From Pseudomonadota bacterium (GTDB lineage Bacteria; Pseudomonadota; Gammaproteobacteria; Steroidobacterales; Steroidobacteraceae): a stretch of DNA of 31,861 nt. Location of the stretch: positions 1-31,861 of the forward strand of contig JAKBBE010000026.1 in the NCBI GenBank assembly GCA_021826035.1, read 5' to 3'. The notes beneath the pieces are model-generated. The model worked only from the letters and a program-made list of their open reading frames with translations, was not told the origin of the DNA and did not search any database. The first letter of the stretch is position 1; each line of letters opens with the position of its first letter. Below, piece by piece: positions 23,349-31,861 of the stretch. The position numbers were made by a program, and so were the translations under genes.

Positions 23349-25640
23349 ATGGGGGGAAGATCAGTGAAGCACGCCGTCGCGTCAATCCTTGTCGCCGCCG
23401 GGACCATTACGGCAGGCGCGTCGGCCGCAGTTGCCTCTCCGGCACCGCCCGCAACTCTGAATTCGTCGGCGCCGCGCCTGGCGGAAGTCATCGTGACTGC
23501 GGAGAAACGCAAACAGAGCCTGCAGAGTGTGCCGGCGGCTGTGACGGTCATCGGCGCAGGTACGTTGCGGCAGCAGCATATCACCACATTCTCGGGTCTC
23601 GCGCAGGCCTCTGGATCATTGACCATCACCGAGAACACTTCGTCGCCCAACAATTCCATAAATCTCAGGGGCATTGGGACATACGCATTTTCAATTGGCG
23701 TCGAGCCAAGCGTTTCGGTAATCCTCGACGGAGTGCCGCTGCTGCAGCAGGCCCAGGCGTTCGCCAACCTGTCTGATATTCAGCAAATCCAGGTCCTCCC
23801 CGGTCCACAGGGAACATTGTTCGGAAAAGGTTCGTCCGCGGGCGTCATTGACATCACGACCAAAGACCCGACTCGGCGCTTCTCGGCTGGTGCGCAGGTG
23901 ACCGCGGCGTCGGACGGCGGGTACGATGGAAATGCATACGTCTCCGGGGCGGTTGGCCAAAAAGCTGCGTTGCGCCTGAGCGGATACGACAGCGTATATT
24001 CTGGAAACGTCAAGAATCTCTACGACGGACGGTGGTTGAACGATCACCATTCGTACGGGTTCCGCGGAAAATTTCTCATTCGCCCGGTCAGGGCGCTCAA
24101 GGTGATGCTCGAGGCGGCGTACTCGCGGGAGACCCAGGGCGGCACATCTAACACATTGCGTTACGTCGACAACAATGTCACCCCAGCGGTGCTTGGGATC
24201 CCGCTGGCGCCCGACTTGGTCGGGATTACTCCGGGATCAGGGAATTACCGCGTGTCCGTGTTCGCTGATGCACCGACAAAAAACGAGCAGGCGACCTTTA
24301 GCGCGAAGGAAACATTGAATCTCGGCTGGGCAGATCTGATATCTGAGACTACGTGGCAGGATTGGAAATACAACTTTGTCAACGACGTTGACCAGACGTC
24401 ACTCGACATCCTTGGGGCATTCACAAACGGAGCAGTTCATGGCGGCATCGTTCAAAGCGGTCCGTACCATGCGACTCAAATCACACAGGAACTGCGCCTG
24501 GTTTCGACCCTCGACGGTCCGCTGCAATATGTGGCAGGACTTTGGTATGCGAATGGCAAGACAGTGCGCTCATTTCAGCGCGGTCCCGTCATCGCTTTGG
24601 CTGACTGGAGCGCGGAAGCCGGTTCGCGTAGTAGCGCAGCGTTTGGTCAGTTGACCTACCGACTGTCAAACACAACCACGGCAACTGCCGGGTTGCGTGT
24701 GGATAACGAGGGTATTGATGTCGGGTTCAATAATCTGTTGCCCGGAGCGACAGCGGCGACCTGCGCGACGGGAGCAGCGTGTGTCGGGAGTAATAGCGAT
24801 CCGGCCGTGACATGGAAGGCGTCACTACAGCATAACTTCACGCACAACGTGATGGCATATGTCAGCGCGGCGACTGGATACAAGGGGTACGGCTACAACA
24901 TTGAGACGGGGTTCACGCCGTACGACGCGACACATCCAGTGAAACCGGAGCACTCGAGGTCATACGAGATCGGTGTCAAGAGCAGACTACTCTCAGATCG
25001 TCTTCAACTTAACGGTGACATTTACTGGACTGATTACACGGGCTTTCAGGCGCAGACCGCGATCATTGTGAACGGGGCTCCGCAGCTGAGCCTGCAAAAT
25101 GTCGGAAGACTACGGACCAGGGGGGTGGAACTGCAGATGCTCGCCCGACCGACGAACTGGCTGCTGCTGGATGGATCGGCGTCCTACACGGACGCGGTCG
25201 TTCTCAGTTTCCTGAGTGCGCCGTGCTACGCCGGTCAGACTGTGACGGAAGGCTGCATCAACAAGAGCCAGAATAGGTCCGGCGGCATGTTGCCCAATTC
25301 GCCGAAATTCAAGGTGAATCTTGGAGGAACGGCGCATACCGCTTTGGGTGACGGATTTGAGGGAACTGGGACGTTGGACTTTCGGTATCAGAGTGCCGTC
25401 AATTTCGACCTCTTGGGCGATCCGTACGATGTGCAGGGCGGATATGGCATCTGGGACGCGAATGTCGGGCTGTTGAAAGGCCGATTCACGGTGACTGTGT
25501 TCGTGAACAATGTTCTCGATAAGCACTACGCGGCCTACATTACAGATTCGGCTGGATTGACGAATACTCATGTGCTCTATCAGATTCTACCCCGTGATTC
25601 GCAGCGGTATTTTGGCATCACGGTTGGCTATCGGTACTGA
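23349..25640 (+). CDS. TonB-dependent outer-membrane receptor
   Basis: A 763-residue receptor for active uptake across the outer membrane. It has a signal peptide (about 1-30), a TonB-box-like segment EVIVTAEKR (46-54), and a plug domain (about 58-175) with VPAAVTVIG, INLRGIGT, VSVILDGVPL and LPGPQGTLFGKGSSAGVIDITTKDP. The rest is a beta-barrel ending in an aromatic residue (FGITVGYRY). A Shine-Dalgarno GGAGA lies 7 bp before the ATG. The plug and barrel resemble the large Sphingomonad/Xanthomonad-type receptors often tied to carbohydrate loci. Its place in the operon suggests uptake of glucuronate-containing oligosaccharides; the ligand is inferred only from context. No SusD homologue is present, as usual for Proteobacteria. 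Confidence 0.9.
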   Translation: MGGRSVKHAVASILVAAGTITAGASAAVASPAPPATLNSSAPRLAEVIVTAEKRKQSLQSVPAAVTVIGAGTLRQQHITTFSGLAQASGSLTITENTSSPNNSINLRGIGTYAFSIGVEPSVSVILDGVPLLQQAQAFANLSDIQQIQVLPGPQGTLFGKGSSAGVIDITTKDPTRRFSAGAQVTAASDGGYDGNAYVSGAVGQKAALRLSGYDSVYSGNVKNLYDGRWLNDHHSYGFRGKFLIRPVRALKVMLEAAYSRETQGGTSNTLRYVDNNVTPAVLGIPLAPDLVGITPGSGNYRVSVFADAPTKNEQATFSAKETLNLGWADLISETTWQDWKYNFVNDVDQTSLDILGAFTNGAVHGGIVQSGPYHATQITQELRLVSTLDGPLQYVAGLWYANGKTVRSFQRGPVIALADWSAEAGSRSSAAFGQLTYRLSNTTTATAGLRVDNEGIDVGFNNLLPGATAATCATGAACVGSNSDPAVTWKASLQHNFTHNVMAYVSAATGYKGYGYNIETGFTPYDATHPVKPEHSRSYEIGVKSRLLSDRLQLNGDIYWTDYTGFQAQTAIIVNGAPQLSLQNVGRLRTRGVELQMLARPTNWLLLDGSASYTDAVVLSFLSAPCYAGQTVTEGCINKSQNRSGGMLPNSPKFKVNLGGTAHTALGDGFEGTGTLDFRYQSAVNFDLLGDPYDVQGGYGIWDANVGLLKGRFTVTVFVNNVLDKHYAAYITDSAGLTNTHVLYQILPRDSQRYFGITVGYRY

Positions 25641-25878
25641 TGCGGGCGAGGCAGATCACCAGAGTCGGTCCGGACGAATTCTGTGGTGCATTGCAAGGGG
25701 CGTGCGCGGTCCAGGTGGAAGTCGGGCGAAAATTCACACAGGCCGCGCGCCGCGCTCGCTCTGTGCACGCATGCTGCGTGAGTTCCGCCCTCGGGTGCTC
25801 GGTCGCGGTGCGGGAATGATTCGTCCGGGCTGATCTGGTGAGGCTGAGCGGCCACAGCAAGAGAGTATCGACATACAA

Positions 25879-27375
25879 ATGGAACAAAGTCCGGCAAAAC
25901 CTGTGCGGCTGTCCGCAGCGTCGCTTCACTTGGCCGCGGCGGTGGTGGGTCGTCCGCAATACGAGCGTCGCGCCGTGACGCCGGGGGTAGTGCACTTCGG
26001 CCCGGGGGCGTTCCATCGCGCCCACCAAGCTGATTACTTCGATCGCATTCTGGCGCGGGACCCGCGGTTCGGAATATGTGCGGTGTCGCTGCGCACGGCA
26101 TCAGTGCGGGACGCGTTGCTCCCACAGGACGGTCTGTATACGCTTCTTGAACTCGACGACAGCGTCTCGGTGCGGGTGATCGGAGCGATCCGCGAGTTCC
26201 TGGTAGCAGCAGATTCACCGCGAAGACTCTCAGCGCGTCTGGCGGCCCCTACGACGCGACTGGTGACGATCACGGTGACTGAAAAGGGATATTGCCTCGA
26301 TGGGGCAGGAAATCTCGATCTCGGTCATCCGGATATTCAGCATGATCTGGCAACCGTGGAGGAGCCGCGGAGTGTGTTGGGCTGGATTGTTCGTGGCTTT
26401 CAGTTGCGTAGAGCAATTGGTCTTGATCCATATACTGTCATCAGCTGCGACAATCTCTCGGACAATGGGGGCAAACTGGGCAGAGCAGTCCGGGAGTTTG
26501 CTTCGCGGATGGACCCCGCATTATCCGGATGGATCGCGGATCGCGGACACTTTCCGCGAACCATGGTCGACAGCATCACTCCAGCAACCGATGATGCACT
26601 GCGAGACAGAGTGGCGAAACTCACCGGTCTTGCAGACGCATGGCCAGTTCAGCGAGAGCGCTTCGCTCAATGGGTGATAGAGGAAGCCGATGACCGAGGA
26701 CTTCCCGACTGGCAGAACGCTGGTGTCACCGTCAACAAAAACGTAAGGGCATTCGAACAGGCAAAGTTGCGCATGCTGAATGGAGCGCACTCCGCTCTTG
26801 CATATTTGGGGCTGCTGCTTGGGCTGGAGACGGTATGCGATGCTGTCCATCACCCGCTGCTCCGGGGGTTCATAGAGCAACTTCTTGCGGAGGAAGTTGA
26901 GCCGTCGCTCCTAGGCCTCGATTCGGGGCAGCGCACGACTTACCGGCAAGCCATCCTGCGCCGATTCGCGAACACCACCCTACGACACCGGCTTGAGCAG
27001 ATTGCATGGGACGGGACGCAGAAGCTGCCGATCCGAATCTTCGGATCGGTGATAGATGCACTTGATGGCGGTCGGCCGGCAGCGCGATTGATCGCAGTTC
27101 TCGCCGCGTGGATGCAGTTCGTACGCGCACGGGCGAACGCCGGCGTGGCGATCGTCGACCCGCTGGGCGCGGAGCTTGGCGAGTGCGGGCTCCGGACAAA
27201 TGGCGACGGAGATCACGATCTACCACTGTTTCTGTCGTTGCCGAATCTCCTTCCCCAGCGCCTTGTGGATGACCCGGGGTTTCGCAGGTTGCTCGTCGGG
27301 GCATACGAACGAATGACGAATCGTGGTGTTTCGTGCGCTCTGGAACTGCTTTTTGAACCAATGGATTCCAAATGA
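25879..27375 (+). CDS. uxuB: Fructuronate reductase / D-mannonate oxidoreductase
   Basis: A 498-residue member of the polyol-specific long-chain dehydrogenase (mannitol dehydrogenase) family. It shows the N-terminal nucleotide-binding strand VHFGPGAFHRAHQADYFD, the central SCDNLSDNGG motif, FPRTMVDSITPA, and the catalytic KLRMLNGAHSALAY segment (K296, N301, H304). The family includes mannitol dehydrogenase, tagaturonate reductase (UxaB) and fructuronate reductase (UxuB). Neighbouring UxaC and ManD favour fructuronate to D-mannonate with NADH. It follows the receptor after 238 bp and overlaps the next gene by 4 bp (ATGA), so translation of the transporter is coupled. No strong Shine-Dalgarno before ATG 25879. 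Confidence 0.87.
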   Translation: MEQSPAKPVRLSAASLHLAAAVVGRPQYERRAVTPGVVHFGPGAFHRAHQADYFDRILARDPRFGICAVSLRTASVRDALLPQDGLYTLLELDDSVSVRVIGAIREFLVAADSPRRLSARLAAPTTRLVTITVTEKGYCLDGAGNLDLGHPDIQHDLATVEEPRSVLGWIVRGFQLRRAIGLDPYTVISCDNLSDNGGKLGRAVREFASRMDPALSGWIADRGHFPRTMVDSITPATDDALRDRVAKLTGLADAWPVQRERFAQWVIEEADDRGLPDWQNAGVTVNKNVRAFEQAKLRMLNGAHSALAYLGLLLGLETVCDAVHHPLLRGFIEQLLAEEVEPSLLGLDSGQRTTYRQAILRRFANTTLRHRLEQIAWDGTQKLPIRIFGSVIDALDGGRPAARLIAVLAAWMQFVRARANAGVAIVDPLGAELGECGLRTNGDGDHDLPLFLSLPNLLPQRLVDDPGFRRLLVGAYERMTNRGVSCALELLFEPMDSK

Positions 27376-28649
27376 GTGCCGCAAACGAGTCGGGCACCCC
27401 AGGTCCTGGGGGAAAAGTTCGGTGGGGGATTTGCGCATTGCTGTTCGCAGCGACTGCGCTCAACTATGTCGACCGGCAGATCATCGGCATTCTGGAGCCC
27501 ACACTAGCGCATCGGTATCACTGGACGCCGGATGACTACGGCGACATTGTTTTCTGGTTCCAGGTGGCTTACGCCATCGGTTACCTAATATTCGGCAAAT
27601 TGATCGATCGAATCGGCGCGAAAGCAGGCTTTGCAGTGGCGGTCGGTTTGTGGACAGTGGCCCACATTGCGCACGCCTGGGTGACCTCATTAAACGAATT
27701 TATCGTCGCACGGTTCGCCGTGGGGCTGGGTGAGGCGGGAAATTTCCCGGCAGCGCTTAAGGCGACTGCAGAGTGGTTTCCACAAGAGGAAAGAGCTCTT
27801 GCGACGGGTCTGTTCAATGCCGGCAGCAATGTCGGCGCGATCGTGACTCCGTTGCTCGTGCCTGCCGTGACGCTGGCCTTTGGTTGGCGAGCCGCTTTTC
27901 TGATTACCGGTTGCTTCACGATCGTATGGCTTGTCGTCTGGCTGGTTTTTTATCGGGCGCCAGAACGACATTCGCGGTTGAGCGCGGAAGAATTTCAGTA
28001 TATTACGCGTGATTCGTTGACATCGACCTCGCCAGTCTCGTGGAGGAAACTGCTTCTAGTACGGGCGACCTGGGGATTTGCGATAGCCAAATTTTTGACC
28101 GACCCGATTTGGTGGATGTATCTGTTCTGGCTGCCAGATTTTCTGGTGCAGCGACATCATTTGAACCTTGCATCATTCGGCATTCCGCTCGTCGTGATCT
28201 ATGTGGTTTCCGATCTGGGCAGCATAGCCGGTGGATGGATGTCATCCCGCCTGATCAAGGCGGGGGTGACGGTGAACGCGGCGCGTAAATACACGATGCT
28301 CCTCTGCGCGGTGTTGGTTACGCCGATTATGGCCGCAGCACGAGTACACAGTCTGTGGGCCGCTGTTGCCATTATCGCACTTGCGACGGCGGCACATCAG
28401 GGATTTTCATGTAATCTCTTTACTGTTCCATCCGACATATTTCCGCGCCGCGCAGTAGGATCGCTCATTGGAATTGGCGGCACCGCCGGTGCGATCGGTG
28501 GTATGTTGATCGCGAAATATGCCGGGTGGGTTCTCGAGCGAATGGGTACCTTCACGCCGATATTCGTCGTCGCAGGTAGCGTATATTTTCTGGCAGTGCT
28601 CGCTGTTCATCTGACTTCGCCACGTTTAGAGCCCGCCCGCCTCGATTGA
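27372..28649 (+). CDS. exuT: MFS hexuronate transporter, ExuT-like
   Basis: A 425-residue inner-membrane permease of the anion:cation symporter (ACS) branch of the MFS. Twelve hydrophobic segments are visible. Family marks include NYVDRQIIGILEPTLA in segment 1, FGKLIDRIGAK in the first loop, the GLGEAGNFPAALKATAEWFP motif characteristic of ExuT/GudP/DgoT relatives, and FLTDPIWWMYLFWLPDFL in the second half. It would import glucuronate or galacturonate by proton symport. The ATGA overlap with uxuB places it in the same operon. Uronate specificity is inferred from family and context. Confidence 0.85.
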   Translation: MSAANESGTPGPGGKVRWGICALLFAATALNYVDRQIIGILEPTLAHRYHWTPDDYGDIVFWFQVAYAIGYLIFGKLIDRIGAKAGFAVAVGLWTVAHIAHAWVTSLNEFIVARFAVGLGEAGNFPAALKATAEWFPQEERALATGLFNAGSNVGAIVTPLLVPAVTLAFGWRAAFLITGCFTIVWLVVWLVFYRAPERHSRLSAEEFQYITRDSLTSTSPVSWRKLLLVRATWGFAIAKFLTDPIWWMYLFWLPDFLVQRHHLNLASFGIPLVVIYVVSDLGSIAGGWMSSRLIKAGVTVNAARKYTMLLCAVLVTPIMAAARVHSLWAAVAIIALATAAHQGFSCNLFTVPSDIFPRRAVGSLIGIGGTAGAIGGMLIAKYAGWVLERMGTFTPIFVVAGSVYFLAVLAVHLTSPRLEPARLD

Positions 28650-28838
28650 CCGACGATGAGATCAGTCTGATGTTGCTTGCGGCAATGAGGGCTTGTAGCG
28701 GATTTCGGGTCAGTACGCAGAGGCGAGTCAAAATGCATTCGCATTCGAGAAGAAGCGCCGTTTTATTATTTAGCTCTCACGGGTGTGGCTGCCGGCTACG
28801 CGGCGGTGGTTCGAACGCGGCTTTCATGGAGCATGAAG

Positions 28839-30254
28839 ATGTCGTCGCCTCTTGAGCTTCATGCGGATCGGCTATTTCCGGCCGAGCCAACTGTTCGGGC
28901 TATGGCGCGGGAGTTGTACGAGGAAATTCGCGGGCTCCCGATCGTCAGCCCACACGGCCACACAGATGCCCGGTGGTTCGCGTTCGACGAACCGTTTTCG
29001 AACGCTGTCGAACTGCTATTGGCGCCGGATCACTACTTGTTCCGGATGTTGTACAGTCAGGGAGTGCCGCTGGCAGCATTGGGAATTGGATCCGAGGCGG
29101 GACCATCCGTTGTTGAGCCGCGCGATGCGTGGCGTGAATTCGCGCGGCACTATCGGCTGTTTCGGGGAACGCCATCGCAACTCTGGCTTGAACAAGTCTT
29201 CGTGGAAGTTTTTGGAATCCGAGTCAAACTTGAGGCGCAGACTGCAGACCTGTATTTCGACACGATCAATGCGTCACTTGCCTCACCGCAGTTCAGACCC
29301 CGTGCGTTGTACGACAAGTTCAATATTGAAGTGCTTGCGACCACAGAGAGTCCAATCGACAGCTTGGAATCCCATGTGGCAATCCGCGCGAGTGGTTGGA
29401 CTGGCATGGTCATAACGACGTATCGACCCGATATAGTGGTTGATCCAGAGCATGAACGGTTCAAGTCGGCATTGCGAACGTTTGGTGAACTGACAGGGGA
29501 GGATGTGTTTACCTGGGCGGGGTATCTTAGGGGGCATCGGCTTCGGCGTGCGGAGTTCGCGGCGCTCGGAGCGACGGCGACTGACCACGGCCATCCAACC
29601 TGCGCGACGGCTGATTTGGGCCAGGCTGAAGCGGCAGCCCTGTTCGCGAGGATTCTGGGGAGTGAAATTTCGGCCGCCGATGCGGAACTATTCCGCGCGC
29701 AAATGCTGACCGAGATGGCGAAGATGAGCCTCGATGACGGTTTGGTGATGCAGATTCATCCTGGAGTGGTTCGCAACCACAATCGGACACTGTTTCAATC
29801 TTACGGTCGCGACAAGGGCGCAGATATCCCGCAATCGACCGACTATGTTCACGCCCTGAAGCCATTGCTCGACCGTTGCGGGAACGACAGACGTCTGGCG
29901 GTGATTCTCTTCACACTCGATGAGAGCGCCTACAGTCGCGAGCTGGCTCCTTTGGCCGGCCATTATCCAGTACTCAAGCTCGGGCCAGCGTGGTGGTTTC
30001 ACGATAGCCCTGAAGGAATGCGCCGCTTCCGGGAGCAGACCTCGGAGACCGCAGGTTTCTACAATACCGTTGGATTCAATGACGATACGCGGGCGTTTCT
30101 GTCGATTCCCGCTCGGCATGACGTTGCCCGCAGGGTGGATTGTGCATATCTGGCGCGACTGGTCACTGAGCACCGACTAGATGAAGGTGACGCGCGGGAT
30201 CTCGCGGCGGATCTCGCGTACCGATTGCCCAAGCAAGCGTACAGATTTGACTGA
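28839..30254 (+). CDS. uxaC: Uronate isomerase
   Basis: A 471-residue amidohydrolase-superfamily isomerase converting D-glucuronate to D-fructuronate (and galacturonate to tagaturonate). The start MSSPLELHADRLFPAEP is typical, and the metal-binding HxH is in VSPHGHTDARWF (H39, H41). Conserved segments include the ATTESPIDSLESH strand, MQIHPGVVRNHN, DYVHALKPLL, KLGPAWWFHDSPEGMRRF and NDDTRAFLSIPARHD. The ATG at 28839 is chosen because GGAG lies 7 bp upstream; ATG 28833 would be too close, and GTG 28785 adds an atypical leader. It lies 189 bp after exuT, probably in the same operon or with its own promoter. Confidence 0.92.
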   Translation: MSSPLELHADRLFPAEPTVRAMARELYEEIRGLPIVSPHGHTDARWFAFDEPFSNAVELLLAPDHYLFRMLYSQGVPLAALGIGSEAGPSVVEPRDAWREFARHYRLFRGTPSQLWLEQVFVEVFGIRVKLEAQTADLYFDTINASLASPQFRPRALYDKFNIEVLATTESPIDSLESHVAIRASGWTGMVITTYRPDIVVDPEHERFKSALRTFGELTGEDVFTWAGYLRGHRLRRAEFAALGATATDHGHPTCATADLGQAEAAALFARILGSEISAADAELFRAQMLTEMAKMSLDDGLVMQIHPGVVRNHNRTLFQSYGRDKGADIPQSTDYVHALKPLLDRCGNDRRLAVILFTLDESAYSRELAPLAGHYPVLKLGPAWWFHDSPEGMRRFREQTSETAGFYNTVGFNDDTRAFLSIPARHDVARRVDCAYLARLVTEHRLDEGDARDLAADLAYRLPKQAYRFD

Positions 30255-31329
30255 GGGCGGCATACCAGGGAGTTCAATGATCGGCTGCTGGTAGGGCTGC
30301 AGTGGTCGAGGAATGGAGTCGGATTGAAGGTGGTCACAACGAACCTGCTTGGCGGCTAGCGCAATATCGCGCCCTGTGGAGCGCTTGAGTTGTTGTCATG
30401 GGGAGAAGTGGTATATAGCGCGAGCGGGAAGAGAGTTTTGCGAAAAAAATAACATTGCGCGTCTCTGGCCAGGAAGGTTTTGGGGACTTTCCTCACGGTT
30501 CACAGAAGGGAGCTGATTTTCGATCTGATCGCGATCTGTGGCGTCCCCAAAAAAAACGCGCGCAATGCCAGCAAACGAAAGCAGCTGACCAGGGATTTCC
30601 GTGCCGCCAGACGGGTGGAGGTCCGGCCAGCGAATGGTATTCGCAGCCGGATGGATCACAGTACCGCAATCAGAATGAATTCGGTGCATGCAGCGCAGTC
30701 ATGTTCCGTTCTATGGTTGTCATCGGAGCGGTGTTCCCCGCCGGTCCGCCCGCGGTCCAGGGCGCGATCCACGGCAGGGCTGCAGTGGCGTCTTAGATCA
30801 GATGCGGCGGTGCGGGGGCGGCGTTCGCTTCGAACCGTCGAGGCTTGAGGTCACTGATCTCCTCAGAGGGTAAAATTCACCCGATGGCGCGTGATGGAGC
30901 CCCTCTCAGGCGTTCGCAGCGTACGTGGAAATTAATAGGTAAGCGGAAGCGCCGCCAATATCACCCGCGGGTCAAATTCCGGCGGTATCTGCGCGAATCA
31001 CGTGCGCAGGCACAGGTTGCAATACATTGGGCTTGACGTCGCGATGTGCAATCTGGAAAAATATTCCACGGGATGAAAAATAATTCCAAATTGGCGGCAC
31101 GACCGCGGGCAATATGGCGGGGTAGTGCGGGTAGACAATCCCTGGGGGCATGTACATGTGCGAAGCACGACTCAAGCTTTCGCGCGAAGCAGCGGCGGGA
31201 CTCCGAGTGCATGTGACCCGAGTGGCGAGGCTCGGCGGACCTGGGTGGGTCCCGCTGCAGGCCCGAACCGGGAAGTGACGATCGAAGGTGCTGAATCAAA
31301 TGGCTTGGTCACACATCCAGAGAACGCAT
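30255..31329. other. 1.07-kb region without a recognised gene
   Basis: Between uxaC and the GH27 gene. Short frames on both strands resemble nothing known, and their composition is uneven. Two A-rich tracts (around 30441-30447 and 30549-30556) and an AT-rich patch (31051-31092) with a near-duplicated motif stand out from the GC-rich background. The latter is probably part of the control region of the GH27 gene. A decayed gene may lie at 30450-30850 but cannot be identified. Confidence 0.45.
31056..31088 (+). repeat. Near-identical direct repeats upstream of the GH27 gene
   Basis: GAAAAATATTCCA (31056-31068) and GAAAAATAATTCCA (31075-31088) recur with 19-20 bp periodicity, about two helical turns, in an AT-rich patch about 240 bp before the GH27 start. 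The spacing is what tandem operator sites for one regulator would show. Confidence 0.4.
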
Positions 31330-31861
31330 ATGGCGTACATGACATCTTTTCGAGCTTTTCGCGCGGATTTGATTCGGGCGGTTCGTCCCCACTGCGGGCC
31401 GGCTGAGCGGACTCGCAGGTTGGTCGGTTCCGGGACGCGCACCACAGCCGCTGTGATGCTACTACAGGCGCTGCTTTGGATTGGGGTGGGATTTTCTCCC
31501 GCGGCCCCTGCCGCCGGCGTCCTTGCGCCGACCCCGCCGATGGGCTGGAACGACTGGGCTCACTATCAGTGCCGCATCGACTCGAACGTGATTCTGGACA
31601 ATGCTCGCGCCCTCGTAAAATCGGGTCTGGCCGCACGCGGCTATGACACCGTCACCATCGACGACTGCTGGATGCGCAAGCAGCGCGACAGCCACGGTAA
31701 TCTGCAGACGAATCGGCACAAATTCCCGCAGGGAATGCATGCCGTCGCCAATAGCATTCATGCGCTCGGCCTGAAATTCGGCATTTATGAGGATGCCGGC
31801 TATGCGACCTGCGGGGGCTTTGCAGGGAGCGGCGTCCCGAATGGTGGCGGAGCGCCACATT
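31330..31861 (+). CDS. GH27-family glycoside hydrolase (alpha-galactosidase-like), 5' part
   Basis: The frame is open to the window end, giving about 177 residues. After a basic N-terminal stretch and hydrophobic signal segment (VMLLQALLWIGVGFSPAAPAAG), the catalytic barrel begins with TPPMGWNDWAHYQCRID, then GYDTVTIDDCWMRKQRDSHG, FPQGMHAVANSIHALGLKFG and IYEDAGYATCGGFAGS. These are hallmark GH27 motifs: PPMGWNxW, IDDCW with substrate-binding Asp residues, and YxDAG..TC.G. GH27 includes alpha-galactosidases, alpha-N-acetylgalactosaminidases and beta-L-arabinopyranosidases. The catalytic nucleophile lies beyond the window. The start is uncertain: ATG 31330, 31339, 31300 or 31456 are in frame, and none has a clear Shine-Dalgarno. 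It probably belongs to the uronate locus functionally. Confidence 0.8.
   Translation, partial: MAYMTSFRAFRADLIRAVRPHCGPAERTRRLVGSGTRTTAAVMLLQALLWIGVGFSPAAPAAGVLAPTPPMGWNDWAHYQCRIDSNVILDNARALVKSGLAARGYDTVTIDDCWMRKQRDSHGNLQTNRHKFPQGMHAVANSIHALGLKFGIYEDAGYATCGGFAGSGVPNGGGAPH

Noticed and set aside
28661..28671. ATCAG-T-CTGAT palindrome in the exuT-uxaC gap as a second GntR operator
   Set aside because: The core looks like GTCTGA, but the symmetry centre and arms differ from TGGTC-T-GACCA, and the short palindrome is within chance expectation.
1..31861. CRISPR array or phage-defence island
   Set aside because: No regularly spaced repeats, cas genes, restriction-modification genes or other defence genes were recognised. 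The only toxin-antitoxin pair is broken.

Overview
The window looks like chromosomal DNA of a high-GC Gammaproteobacterium, most like the Xanthomonadales/Nevskiales/Steroidobacter side. This is inferred from a TonB-dependent receptor inside a sugar-acid operon, two c-di-GMP enzymes, and remnants of IS21, IS630 and IS200/IS605 elements and of a mobilization gene. No 16S or other phylogenetic marker is present, so the taxonomy is tentative.

Layout. (1) 1-1586: end of a conjugative or mobilizable element, with a type IV coupling protein fragment followed by a MobQ-type relaxase. (2) 1600-5267: very GC-rich genes. A secreted PAP2 phosphatase and an ArsB-type permease lie on the minus strand, divergent from a BlaI-type repressor and an overlapping M56 metalloprotease gene. 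(3) 5268-10971: IS21 and IS630 debris flanking one intact 1043-residue GAF-PAS-GAF-PAS-GGDEF-EAL protein of visibly lower GC. (4) 10972-13522: an MFS permease and a RocR-like REC-EAL response regulator, both minus strand. (5) 13740-13814: tRNA-Val(CAC). Downstream of it lies a graveyard of broken genes (13815-18030): a tyrosine integrase whose catalytic Tyr appears changed to Cys, an S41 protease, a relaxase N-terminus, and a higBA toxin-antitoxin pair. A tnpB-only IS200/IS605-type element is inserted a few codons into higA. (6) 18459-31861: a well-preserved uronic-acid utilization locus.

How the last region works together (inference from families). A secreted GH79-like beta-glucuronidase and a GH27 enzyme (cut by the window end) would release sugars outside the cytoplasm. 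A TonB-dependent receptor and an ExuT-like permease would import uronate. UxaC (glucuronate to fructuronate), UxuB (to mannonate), ManD (to 2-keto-3-deoxygluconate) and KdgK (to KDPG) form a continuous pathway. Only the final KDPG aldolase is absent here. A FadR-subfamily GntR regulator is divergent from the GH79 gene. A perfect TGGTC-T-GACCA palindrome abuts a good minus-strand promoter between them, which suggests direct repression. Beta-linked glucuronate plus a GH27 target would fit plant arabinogalactan side chains, but this is a hypothesis.

The most notable structural observation is the tnpB element in higA. It has a perfect left-end hairpin, two right-end hairpins overlapping the tnpB stop, a GTGA loop shared by both ends, and a 7-bp tandem repeat whose copy number sets whether the TnpB frame is open.
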